Assembly: GCF_002736205.1 (NCBI RefSeq)
Contig: NZ_CP024091.1
Coordinates: forward strand, 4,771,555-4,835,554
From: Pedobacter ginsengisoli
GTDB lineage: Bacteria > Bacteroidota > Bacteroidia > Sphingobacteriales > Sphingobacteriaceae
Direction: 5' to 3'
DNA length: 64,000 bases
Shown here piece after piece: positions 27,274 to 35,237 of this stretch. Within the stretch, counting starts at the first letter, position 1; every line of letters begins with the position of its first letter. The notes beneath the pieces are model-generated. The model had not been told where the DNA came from, did not search any database, and saw nothing but the letters and a program-made list of their open reading frames with translations. A program made the position numbers and the translations under genes.

Positions 27274-27777
27274 ATGATTGAGAATTTAAAACAACTGGTA
27301 ACAGAAAATGTTCAGGACGCTATTGTAAATAATAGTGAAGTTCCGAATGAGCAGAATGAAGCAGCTATTGATGCTGCCTCGGGTTCTATCATTGATGCAC
27401 TTAAAGCTAAGCTGTCGTCGGGCGATATTGGAGGTTTAGTAGATACATTTAAAAACGGGGGTGCAGGCTCTGTAGTTGATGAGGCATCTTCGGGATTCAC
27501 GGAGAAACTTGCGGGGATGGGTATAAATCTTGATTCCGCAAAAAGTATTGCAGCTTCTATTATTCCTACAATAATGGAAAAGTTTGTAAATAAGACTAAT
27601 GATCCAAATGATAATTCTTTTAATATTAAAGATGTATTGGGCAATCTTGCCGGGCCGGATGGTAAATTCGACTTATCGGACATTACAGGGATGTTTACAG
27701 GAAATAACGACGGTACAGCTGGTGCAGAGGGTAAAGATGGTGGGATTATTGATAAATTAAAAGGACTTTTTAATTAG
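27274..27777 (+). CDS. Conserved cytoplasmic protein of unknown function, DUF937-like
   Basis: The 167-residue protein has no signal peptide or membrane segment. It is rich in Gly, Asp and Ala with short amphipathic helices (SIIDALKAKL, FTEKLAGMG) and ends in a glycine-rich tail before KLKGLFN. The layout recalls YidB/DUF937-type proteins, but the match is weak and no function can be assigned. It is followed by its own terminator. Confidence 0.65.
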   Translation: MIENLKQLVTENVQDAIVNNSEVPNEQNEAAIDAASGSIIDALKAKLSSGDIGGLVDTFKNGGAGSVVDEASSGFTEKLAGMGINLDSAKSIAASIIPTIMEKFVNKTNDPNDNSFNIKDVLGNLAGPDGKFDLSDITGMFTGNNDGTAGAEGKDGGIIDKLKGLFN

Positions 27778-27795
27778 TTGTAACAACTTTTAGTG

Positions 27796-27828
27796 AATGG
27801 CTATTTAAACATTGTTTAAGTAGCCATT
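27796..27828 (+). terminator. Intrinsic terminator after the DUF937-like gene
   Basis: AATGGCTA and TAGCCATT enclose an inner TTAAAC/GTTTAA stem separated by one mismatch, followed by TGTGTTTTATATT. It separates this gene from prfB. Confidence 0.75.
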
Positions 27829-27842
27829 TGTGTTTTATATTA

Positions 27843-27850
27843 TATATTTG
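27843..27850 (+). promoter_or_regulatory. -7 promoter element directly before prfB
   Basis: TATATTTG, an exact TAnnTTTG match, ends only 5 bp before the prfB ATG. The transcription start would fall at or next to the A of ATG, that is, a leaderless mRNA. Confidence 0.5.
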
Positions 27851-27855
27851 CGATT

Positions 27856-28930
27856 ATGACAAAAGAACAAATTCAAGATTTAAGGGACAGAGTAGCGTCG
27901 CTGAGGAGGTATCTTTGACGTTGAAAACCGTTTAGAAGATATCCGAATAGAGCAGGAACTTACCCTGCAACCAAATTTTTGGGATGACCCAAAGAAAGCA
28001 GAGAAACATATTGCTGAGATTAACTCCAAGAAGGTTTGGACTGATGGCTGGGAGCATGTAAATAGCCTTATGGAGGATACTCAGGTTCTTTTTGACTTTT
28101 GGCAAAGTGGAGATGCCACGGAAGCAGAAATGCAAGAGCAATTTGATCTCTGCGTAAATGCTATAGAAGATCTGGAATTGAAAAATATGCTCAAAACAAA
28201 AGAAGACCAATTGAATGCCGTAATGCAGATTACTGCTGGTGCGGGGGGGACTGAAAGTTGCGATTGGGCTTATATGTTAATGAGGATGTATTTAATGTGG
28301 GCGGAGAAAAACGGGTACAAAGTAAGCGAGCAAGACTATCAGGAAGGGGAGGTTGCAGGTGTTAAAACAGTTACAATTGAAATCTCCGGTGAATTTGCTT
28401 ATGGTTATTTAAAAGGAGAAAATGGTGTGCATCGTTTGGTTAGGATCTCACCATTTGATTCAAATGCCAGAAGGCATACGTCTTTCGCCTCTGTTTATGT
28501 ATATCCATTGGTAGATGATACAATAGAGATTGAAGTAAAAGATTCGGAAATTGAGTTTGAAACATTCAGATCAGGTGGTGCCGGTGGACAGAATGTAAAT
28601 AAGGTAGAAACCGCAGTTCGTTTATATCATAAACCTTCGGGAATTATTATTAAGAATCAGGAATCACGTTCACAACTTCAGAATAAAGAAAATGCTATTC
28701 GCTTGTTGAAATCGCAACTTTATGAAATTGAAATGCGTAAGCGAATGGAAGCTACAGCTTTGGTAGAAGGGAGTAAGAAAAAGATAGAGTGGGGTTCACA
28801 GATTAGAAGTTATGTGTTGGATGACCGGAGGGTGAAAGATCACCGAACGAATTACCAGACCTCAAATCCACAGGCTGTACTTGATGGAGATATCAACAAT
28901 TTTTTAAAGGCATATTTAATGGAATTTTAA
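27856..28930 (+). CDS. prfB: Peptide chain release factor 2, with programmed +1 frameshift
   Basis: Translation starts at ATG 27856 and meets in-frame TGA as codon 21 (27916-27918). After a +1 shift the frame continues to 28930, giving 357 residues. Release-factor motifs are present: [10 protein letters not shown] (catalytic GGQ) and RISPFDS, whose SPF tripeptide recognises UGA and UAA. RF2 releases peptides at UGA/UAA and controls its own level through the frameshift. An annotation that starts at a later ATG (28070) would lose the first 71 residues. The next gene begins 3 bp downstream. Confidence 0.97.
27904..27919 (+). promoter_or_regulatory. Programmed +1 frameshift site of prfB
   Basis: AGGAGG TAT CTT TGA C: a Shine-Dalgarno-like hexamer three bases before the slippery CTT codon, then the poorly terminating TGAC. 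This is the RF2 autoregulation cassette known from many bacteria; here the hexamer is AGGAGG. Confidence 0.95.
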
Positions 28931-28933
28931 AAG

Positions 28934-29848
28934 ATGAAATATTTTACCTCATTATTAATGATACTGATGTGTACAGCTAATTTGAATGCTCAGGAAATAG
29001 TTAAATTATATCCAGGTGTAATACCAGGATCAAAACCCGCGCCTGCTAATTTTAAGGAGATAGCGCCAGTTGGTGATGATGGAATTATACGAGTGAGCAA
29101 AGTATCTGAACCAACGCTTGCTGTGTTTTTGCCATCAAAGGAAAAAGCTACCGGAGCCGCGGTGATTATTTGTCCGGGAGGTGGCTATGGTATTTTGGCT
29201 ATTAACCATGAGGGGTATAATGTTGCAAAACGATTTAATGAGGTAGGTGTAGCTGCATTTGTGCTAAAATATCGTTTGCCTAGTGATGCAATAATGATTG
29301 ATAAATCATTTGGGCCATTGATGGATGCTGAACAGGCAATGTATATTGTAAGGGGACAAGCTAAGAAATGGAATGTGGATCCTGCTAAGGTAGGGATTAT
29401 GGGTTTTTCGGCAGGAGGTCACCTGGCTTCGACTTTGACGGTTCATTATGATGATGTGAAAATTGAAAATATAGAGAAAGTGAGCCTAAGACCAGATTTC
29501 TCTATCTTAATTTATCCGGTTATTTCTTTCATAGAATCTCCTCATACAGGATCTGCAAATAATTTGGCAGGTACTAATGCAACGCAGGCGCAGAAGGAGT
29601 ACTTTTCTAATGAACGACATGTAACACCGCAAACACCACCAACATTTTTAGTTCATGCTAATGATGACAATGGTGTGCCGGTACAGAATAGTATTCTTTT
29701 TAATCAGGCATTAGTGGCTAATAAGGTTAAGGCAGAAATGCATTTATACCAGGGTGGTGGGCATGGTTTTGGGTTGAATAACAAAACCACATCAGATGAT
29801 TGGTTTGAAAGACTGATGAACTGGATGAAGAGCAATAAGTTCCTTTAG
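28934..29848 (+). CDS. Exported alpha/beta-hydrolase (esterase, BD-FAE/xylan esterase-like)
   Basis: The 304-residue protein has a signal peptide (residues 1-19, ending NLNAQ). The oxyanion region is ICPGGGYGILAINHEG, the nucleophile elbow GFSAGGHLAS, the acid in HANDDNGVP and the catalytic His in GGGHGFG. It is probably a carbohydrate or lipid esterase in the periplasm. It lies 3 bp after prfB and is likely cotranscribed; its stop is one base from the convergent neighbour's stop. Confidence 0.88.
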   Translation: MKYFTSLLMILMCTANLNAQEIVKLYPGVIPGSKPAPANFKEIAPVGDDGIIRVSKVSEPTLAVFLPSKEKATGAAVIICPGGGYGILAINHEGYNVAKRFNEVGVAAFVLKYRLPSDAIMIDKSFGPLMDAEQAMYIVRGQAKKWNVDPAKVGIMGFSAGGHLASTLTVHYDDVKIENIEKVSLRPDFSILIYPVISFIESPHTGSANNLAGTNATQAQKEYFSNERHVTPQTPPTFLVHANDDNGVPVQNSILFNQALVANKVKAEMHLYQGGGHGFGLNNKTTSDDWFERLMNWMKSNKFL

Positions 29849-29849
29849 T

Positions 29850-30719
29850 TTAAAGTTCGGTGTTGACTAAGATCTCCTGTAATTCCTTAAGCTCTTCGAC
29901 CTTTTCTTTAGAACCCAGATTTTCATAAGCAGATATCAGGTTACGAATTACGCGCCTGATGATCTCTACATTGCTACAGGGGGCGTAAAATCCTGGAAGG
30001 GGGTCGAGGTTTAGCTGGCGGAGAAACTGATCTACATCGTGTTTGCCAAATATGGCGCCTTTGTTAAAGGCATTGATGTAAAAAAGCACTCCAAATTCTT
30101 GTTCTTCGCGCTTACTCTCATCTATATATCCTAAAATAAAGTGTTGAGGCAGATTTACGCCATAGACAGGAATATCGAGTTTTTGGGCAAGTGTAGAATA
30201 GATAATGGCAAGTGAGATCTGGTTGCCTTTTTTGCTTTCTAATACTTGATTTATATAAGAATTTTGGGGATCGTGATGGTTTTTTGTATTTCCACTAAAA
30301 CCGTATATGTTATAAAAGATATGGTTAATGAGTTTTATCTTTTCAATAGAACTCATTTCATATTGTAGCCCTAGCCAGATTTCTCTTTTGATTTCTTCAA
30401 TTTGTAGGATGACCTTGGCTTCGTCGAGATCGGGATATTGGTAACGATTAATTACTAAGGCTCCTTGTAATAAATCAAATGCTCCACTTTGATACCATAA
30501 ATTAAGGTCCTCTTTGACATTTGAGAATTGTATTTTATGCACAATGTTTTCGATTCTTTGCTGGAGCAAGGAATCTAATGAGTGTTCCCAGGCATTTTCA
30601 AGATAATCAATAACTTCATTTCCATACTCAAGTAATCGCCCCTCAACATGTTGGTAGATTTCCTGATCAGGATCATCAAGAAGTTTTACTAAAGCAGTTA
30701 TTTCTTTAATGTTTTCCAT
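29850..30719 (-). CDS. SirB1-type transglutaminase-like protein
   Basis: The 289-residue cytoplasmic protein has an N-terminal helical region and a central transglutaminase-like SirB1 domain. INHIFYNIYGFSGNTKNHHD, NSYINQVLESKKGNQISLAI and YGVNLPQHFILGYI match that family. In the family the motif normally contains a Cys before the Leu-Ala run (G.P.SL); here the segment is KKGNQISLAI, without Cys, so peptidase-like activity is doubtful. The role of the family is not established. It is divergent from the methyltransferase gene. Confidence 0.82.
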   Translation of the reverse strand: MENIKEITALVKLLDDPDQEIYQHVEGRLLEYGNEVIDYLENAWEHSLDSLLQQRIENIVHKIQFSNVKEDLNLWYQSGAFDLLQGALVINRYQYPDLDEAKVILQIEEIKREIWLGLQYEMSSIEKIKLINHIFYNIYGFSGNTKNHHDPQNSYINQVLESKKGNQISLAIIYSTLAQKLDIPVYGVNLPQHFILGYIDESKREEQEFGVLFYINAFNKGAIFGKHDVDQFLRQLNLDPLPGFYAPCSNVEIIRRVIRNLISAYENLGSKEKVEELKELQEILVNTEL

Positions 30720-30741
30720 TAAACATACAAATTTGAATGCC

Positions 30742-30749
30742 TATTTTTG
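30742..30749 (+). promoter_or_regulatory. -7 promoter element before the methyltransferase gene
   Basis: TATTTTTG, an exact TAnnTTTG match, ends 5 bp before ATG 30755, which favours that start over ATG 30737 and suggests a leaderless mRNA. The nearby palindrome CAAATTTG (30728-30735) may serve the divergent gene. Confidence 0.4.
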
Positions 30750-30754
30750 TGGCT

Positions 30755-31537
30755 ATGGTTTTTAACTTTATCAGTGATTATCTGAAGCATCGCTTTACTG
30801 CAAAAAGCAGACATGGTACCCATTCCCCATTTGTTTATAAACTTACGGATGAGGTAATTTACGATTTTAAGTCCAAAATTGAATATAAAAGTATTGAAGT
30901 GCAAAGAAAAAAACTTTTTAATGACGATTCTTTGGTTACAGTGACCGATTTGGGTGCCGGTTCTCATTTAAATAAGAACCGTACAAAGAAAGTAAGCCAG
31001 ATTGCAAAGAATGCATTGAAGAATCCTGCTTTGGCACAATTAATTTATAGGTTGGCAAAGGATAATAATCCTAAAAGCATTATTGAACTAGGTACTTGTT
31101 TGGGAATAACTACTGCTTATTTATCGAAAGCTCGTCCCGATGCTGAAGTTATTACCATAGAGGGGTGCCCAGAAACTGCAAAAGTTGCCTACAATAATTT
31201 TAAGGAGCTGGATTTAGAAAATGTTGAATTGCAGGTTGGAAATTTTGATGTTTTACTGCCGGAAATAATAGATAAAAGAGATAAGCTTGACTTTGTTTAC
31301 ATTGATGGTAATCATAGAAAGGAAGCTACTTTGAATTATTTTAATTGGTGTTTACCTAAGGTTCATGAAAACTCGCTACTCATATTTGATGATATATATT
31401 GGAGTAAGGGAATGAAGGAGGCCTGGGGGGAGATTAAGAATCATCCGGATGTTATTGTTACAATTGATTTGTTTTGGATTGGCTTAGTTTATTTTAGAAA
31501 AGGACAGGCAAAGGAGCATTTTAAAATCAGGTTTTAA
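30755..31537 (+). CDS. Class I SAM-dependent methyltransferase (Methyltransf_24-like)
   Basis: From ATG 30755 the product is 260 residues; an in-frame ATG at 30737 would add six. SIIELGTCLGITTAYLSK is the SAM-binding glycine motif, VITIEGCPE carries the acidic ribose-binding residue, and LDFVYIDGNHRKEATLNYF is typical of the O-methyltransferase-like Methyltransf_24 group. The Bacteroidota form has an N-terminal RHGTHSPFVYKL motif. The substrate is unknown. Confidence 0.85.
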   Translation: MVFNFISDYLKHRFTAKSRHGTHSPFVYKLTDEVIYDFKSKIEYKSIEVQRKKLFNDDSLVTVTDLGAGSHLNKNRTKKVSQIAKNALKNPALAQLIYRLAKDNNPKSIIELGTCLGITTAYLSKARPDAEVITIEGCPETAKVAYNNFKELDLENVELQVGNFDVLLPEIIDKRDKLDFVYIDGNHRKEATLNYFNWCLPKVHENSLLIFDDIYWSKGMKEAWGEIKNHPDVIVTIDLFWIGLVYFRKGQAKEHFKIRF

Positions 31538-31571
31538 TATTATTTAACTTATAGTCAGGTATTTAATCATT

Positions 31572-31591
31572 TAAACTGCTTGCGCAGTTTA
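31572..31591 (+). terminator. Short hairpin after the methyltransferase gene
   Basis: TAAACTGC/GCAGTTTA with loop TTGC gives an 8-bp stem 35 bp after the stop. The flanking T-run is poor, so this is a weak terminator or an mRNA-end stabiliser. Confidence 0.35.
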
Positions 31592-31604
31592 TTAACTTAA
31601 AAAA

Positions 31605-31632
31605 CAGTTGTAAAACTGAAACATAAGTTGTA
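31605..31632. promoter_or_regulatory. Candidate BlaI operator
   Basis: The dyad CAGTT-GTAA-AACTG (31605-31618) includes AGTTGTA, which is repeated directly at 31626-31632, exactly 20 bp (two helical turns) later and 10 bp before the blaI ATG. BlaI/MecI repressors bind TGTA-containing dyads upstream of their own operon, so this is the natural autoregulation site. Confidence 0.4.
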
Positions 31633-31642
31633 GCTTTAGGTT

Positions 31643-32008
31643 ATGGAAGAATTAACCAAAGCAGAAGAGCGTATTATGCAGATCATCTGGAAACTCCAGA
31701 AAGCATTTGTGAAAGATATCATAGAAGAAATGGACGAGGACCCCAAGCCTCCTTATAACACCATTTCATCAATAGTAAGGCTTTTAGAGAAAAAGGGTTA
31801 TCTGGGGTATAAAGCCTACGGTAAAACTTATGAGTACTTTCCTGCGATTAGCAAGGAAGAGTATGCAAAGACCACCTTCTCTAAATTATTCGCAGGATAT
31901 TTTGATAACTCTCCGGTTAGTTTGCTCTCTTTTATGGTAAAGGAACAATCCTTAAGCGAATCAGACATAGTTGAACTCAAATCGCTCATTGATAAAAACA
32001 CCAAATGA
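31643..32008 (+). CDS. BlaI/MecI-family transcriptional repressor
   Basis: The 121-residue protein has a winged-helix domain of the Penicillinase_R family: LTKAEERIMQIIWKL, the recognition helix in YNTISSIVRLLEKKGYL and the wing GKTYEYFPAISKEEY. A C-terminal dimerisation helix pair follows. In this family the repressor is cleaved when the partner M56 protease is triggered. The partner gene starts one base after its stop codon. Confidence 0.93.
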   Translation: MEELTKAEERIMQIIWKLQKAFVKDIIEEMDEDPKPPYNTISSIVRLLEKKGYLGYKAYGKTYEYFPAISKEEYAKTTFSKLFAGYFDNSPVSLLSFMVKEQSLSESDIVELKSLIDKNTK

Positions 32009-32009
32009 T

Positions 32010-33875
32010 ATGGAATGGCTGATTTACCTCTCTAAAGTAAGTGTTTGCATGGGGCTGTTTTATGCCTTTTATTACCTTTCTTTACAAAGACTTACCTTCT
32101 TTAATTTGAACAGATTTTATCTGCTCACTACACTTATTCTAAGCTTCGTGATCCCGATGCTACAGTTGCAGGTGCAAAGCTTAACAGAGGATTCCAGCAA
32201 GACTACACAGGCTTCAGCAATTTATACAAGTACCTTTACAGACCGCACTAATACAGGTGCCACCGTCCTTTCTTCCTTTCAGCAAACAGATGAGAGCTTA
32301 CTTGCTATCGACTGGCCACAAGTACTCTTTGTTTCCTATTTGCTTATTGCAATTCTTATGCTGTCAATATTTGCCTTTCAGGCCATTCAGATATTAAAGC
32401 ACACCAGACAGGTGCATCAAAAGATCGGTCGGCTTAAGGTTGTTTTTAAAGTAGAAGGTTTTACCAATTGTTCATTTTTAAATTATGTGTTTTTAAACCG
32501 ACAGGAGCTAAGTGATGAAGAGGTAGCTGTAATTCTGCACCACGAAAATGTGCACATTTCCAGATACCATTCTATTGATAAATTACTTATTACTATCTGT
32601 AAAGCACTGCTCTGGTTTAATCCGCTGGCTTACCTGTACGAAAGGGCCTTGGAGCAGGTTCATGAATACGAGGCGGATAAGGAAACCTCAGCAACTATAG
32701 GAAATACGCCTTATGCCAATATATTGTTAACGATGGCTGTTAGAAAGCGTAATCCTTCTTTAACACACAGCTTTGTCCGAAATGCTTTGAAGGGAAGGAT
32801 CAAAATGCTTTTTAACAATCAATCAAAAAATATGAAAAAGTTAATATATCTTCTATTGTTGCCGCTTGGACTCGTGCTTACATGGACATTTGCTGTGCAA
32901 GTTGTCTATGCAAATCCATCCGACTCAACATTAAAAGAAATAGAGGTCAAGCCTACTCAAATAGAGAAAACTCCTTTGAAGGCAGTGTCTTATAGAGAAT
33001 TAAAGACTACAAAGATTCTTACTCAAAAACCTCAGTCTGATACCTTGTGGATGATTGATTATCCTTTGCTGAGCAAATATACTGAAGTGATCATAGACGG
33101 AAAGTCTTATGACGCAGACATCCTCACTAAGATCAGCCCGCGCTGTATAAGTACAACGAGACGCAATAATGACAAGATTGAGATCACTACCCATAATAAC
33201 AAAATTGAATATGCCACCCAAATTGACAGAGAAAACGTTATTATTCGTAAAAAAGCCCTTGCTTTAGGTAAGGTATATACTCGCTACCCTCAGAAACATC
33301 AGGATGGTAGCCGCTATGAGGAGATCAGTATAAAGCAGAAAAGTGGTGTCGGAGGATCGGTAGGGCTAGACAAAGGTAAAAAGCTACTACTTCTTTACAA
33401 TGGTAAACAATATTCTGAAAGGGAATTTAAAGCTTTGGCCGCTGACCAGTTCAAAGATTGTAACATGAGTTTCAGGAGTGGCTTAGATAAAGGAACAAAA
33501 GCTAAATATGGTAAGGAATATGGCTCAATGATCGCAGTGTCGAAAATTGAAATTCCCTTAGAAGGAATAAAGAAAGCATTCAGAAATCTGGATAACAACG
33601 ATGAGGCGAATAGTAAAATTTCTTACACTGCAAGAGATTCTGTAGTGGTTGGTAAAGAAAAGCAAGTGTCACTTTTCGGAGAAGTGAGGCTAACACAAGC
33701 TCAGCTCAACATTACTGCAGATAAAGTAAAGTATGAAAACGCCAACCAGATTATTTATGCAAAAAATGTAAGTTTCACTAGTGAGCTATACCAGAATCCT
33801 ATTATAGAAAAATTTGTAAAATTTGATCTTAAGGAAGGAACTTATCAGATTTTAAGTAGTATATCAGGTTTATAA
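32010..33875 (+). CDS. M56/BlaR1-type membrane metallopeptidase with LptA/OstA-like C-terminal segment
   Basis: ATG 32010 was chosen because it starts a membrane-embedded N terminus one base after blaI; the frame is open 13 codons further upstream. The 621-residue product has four membrane segments. The zinc motif is HENVH in VILHHENVHISRYHSIDKLL, and the third zinc ligand region is VHEYEADKETS. After the last membrane segment (KKLIYLLLLPLGLVLTWTF) comes a periplasmic domain of about 340 residues. Near its end, NITADKVKYENANQIIYAKN resembles the beta-jellyroll repeats of LptA/OstA. It should sense an envelope signal and inactivate the BlaI-type repressor; no beta-lactamase is nearby. Confidence 0.88.
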   Translation: MEWLIYLSKVSVCMGLFYAFYYLSLQRLTFFNLNRFYLLTTLILSFVIPMLQLQVQSLTEDSSKTTQASAIYTSTFTDRTNTGATVLSSFQQTDESLLAIDWPQVLFVSYLLIAILMLSIFAFQAIQILKHTRQVHQKIGRLKVVFKVEGFTNCSFLNYVFLNRQELSDEEVAVILHHENVHISRYHSIDKLLITICKALLWFNPLAYLYERALEQVHEYEADKETSATIGNTPYANILLTMAVRKRNPSLTHSFVRNALKGRIKMLFNNQSKNMKKLIYLLLLPLGLVLTWTFAVQVVYANPSDSTLKEIEVKPTQIEKTPLKAVSYRELKTTKILTQKPQSDTLWMIDYPLLSKYTEVIIDGKSYDADILTKISPRCISTTRRNNDKIEITTHNNKIEYATQIDRENVIIRKKALALGKVYTRYPQKHQDGSRYEEISIKQKSGVGGSVGLDKGKKLLLLYNGKQYSEREFKALAADQFKDCNMSFRSGLDKGTKAKYGKEYGSMIAVSKIEIPLEGIKKAFRNLDNNDEANSKISYTARDSVVVGKEKQVSLFGEVRLTQAQLNITADKVKYENANQIIYAKNVSFTSELYQNPIIEKFVKFDLKEGTYQILSSISGL

Positions 33876-33885
33876 ATAAAATTTT

Positions 33886-35016
33886 TTAAAACGCCTCAGC
33901 CAAACTGATGTAAAAACCGGTTTGGCGTTTTTCATTGGGGCGTTTTTCGCCAATGCCATAATCTACACGTACACTTAATCCTTTTTCAGGATCGAAGAAA
34001 TATCGGCCGCCGGCACCATAAGAAGGTTTAAAGCTTTTCATCGATAGGTCGCCATTATCAAATACCTGTCCTGCACCGCCAAATATAACCGCCCCAAACC
34101 TGTTGTTGTAACGATAGCGTAGTTCTGCTTGTCCGGCAAGTAAGTTTCTTTCTCTGTATCTACCGGTATAATAGCCCCTCATCATTTCGTCATTCCCCAT
34201 CTGCTGTAATAAATAGAACGGGGTGTTTTTGCCTTGTACGGAATGGAATAATGCATTTACTCCAATAACAAATTTCGGTGATATGGACCAGAAATTACGA
34301 ACATTGGCCTTTATTAAGCTGCCGGTAAAATTCTCACCACCCCAGAAGTCAGGCGCATACTGATAGGTTACTTTTCCGTAAAAGCCTTTAGTAGTATAAT
34401 TATTAGAATTTCTGGTATCATAAGTTTGAGATATCCCTGCATAGAATACTGAGCCGCCTACCTTGTGAATTAATGTTTGATCGGTAGTGAAAATACCTCC
34501 AGCTTCTTTATCAGTAAAATGATAGTTTTCAAAGCCAAGAGATAAACCGGTGTACATATGAGGCAAGAGTAGTTTTTCGGCTTCCAGGCCAACTTTTACA
34601 TAGCCTTGGATAAGTCTGTCTTCATTAGCTTCAAGAGTTTCATTACCAACACCATAAAAATCGAATGGCATTCTTTTAAAGCGGACCTCAGAGATGTAAT
34701 GATGTGTATTTTGTTTAGTCCACACATCTCCTTTTAAGGAAATATTATACTGCCCTTTAGTGGAAGCAGAAAGTACAGTGGAAAAATTTGAACTGCGATT
34801 TGTAAGGTCTTTTCTGTCGAGATATGTTGAATAGAGTGCCCCAATGCCAAATTCAAGACCTATTTCTTGTGTGTATCTAAAAACTGGAACGGGCATAAAA
34901 CTCGCCCTACGGGAGGAATCTGTTTTATTGGATAGGTAGCGTTCTATAAGTTTCTTTTGCGCCATAGAGTTTATGGTAGCTAAAACTAATATTGTACACA
35001 AGGAAATTTTCTTCAT
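33886..35016 (-). CDS. BamA/TamA-family outer-membrane beta-barrel protein
   Basis: The 376-residue protein has a signal peptide (residues 1-19, ending NSMAQ) followed by alternating amphipathic strands (YNISLKGDVWTKQ, HHYISEVRFKRMPFDFYGVG). The surface-antigen signature SYDTRN is seen as ISQTYDTRNSNNYTTKGFYG, and the final residue is Phe as required for barrel assembly. No POTRA domain fits into the short N-terminal region, so it is a barrel-only member of unknown cargo. It is monocistronic. Confidence 0.82.
   Translation of the reverse strand: MKKISLCTILVLATINSMAQKKLIERYLSNKTDSSRRASFMPVPVFRYTQEIGLEFGIGALYSTYLDRKDLTNRSSNFSTVLSASTKGQYNISLKGDVWTKQNTHHYISEVRFKRMPFDFYGVGNETLEANEDRLIQGYVKVGLEAEKLLLPHMYTGLSLGFENYHFTDKEAGGIFTTDQTLIHKVGGSVFYAGISQTYDTRNSNNYTTKGFYGKVTYQYAPDFWGGENFTGSLIKANVRNFWSISPKFVIGVNALFHSVQGKNTPFYLLQQMGNDEMMRGYYTGRYRERNLLAGQAELRYRYNNRFGAVIFGGAGQVFDNGDLSMKSFKPSYGAGGRYFFDPEKGLSVRVDYGIGEKRPNEKRQTGFYISLAEAF
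33888..33931. terminator. Hairpin terminator shared by the convergent blaR1-like and outer-membrane protein genes
   Basis: AAAACGCC (33888-33895) pairs with GGCGTTTT (33924-33931), with an inner AAAC/GTTT pairing. On the plus strand T5 follows, and on the minus strand TTTTAAAAAAT follows. It lies within the last codons of the minus-strand gene. Confidence 0.6.
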
Positions 35017-35207
35017 CGGCCTAAAATAGTAGAAAAAATTAATTTTCAGTTCTGGTTATCAACTTTAAGGCCATTATTTATTCTAGCCAGAATTTTACAA
35101 GAGGATATTAGGGCGATTATGAAAGAAAAGAAGCTACAATATGGAGATTAGTTATATAGATTTTGAACCAGAGATGAAGTACAATTAGGGCATTAAGATT
35201 ATTTGCC

Positions 35208-35215
35208 TATTTTTG
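35208..35215 (+). promoter_or_regulatory. -7 promoter element for the deoxyhypusine-synthase-like gene
   Basis: TATTTTTG, an exact TAnnTTTG match 22 bp before ATG 35238. The 190 bp before it, back to the start of the outer-membrane protein gene, hold no gene that I can support. Confidence 0.55.
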
Positions 35216-35237
35216 CGGCAATAAATATAAAATCAAA

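Noticed and set aside
27312-27683. Minus-strand frame of 123 codons
   Set aside because: It is a shadow of the DUF937-like gene, whose strand has a terminator and fits the neighbours.
28070-28930. prfB starting at ATG 28070
   Set aside because: The upstream frameshift cassette and matching RF2 N-terminal domain show that the gene starts at 27856.
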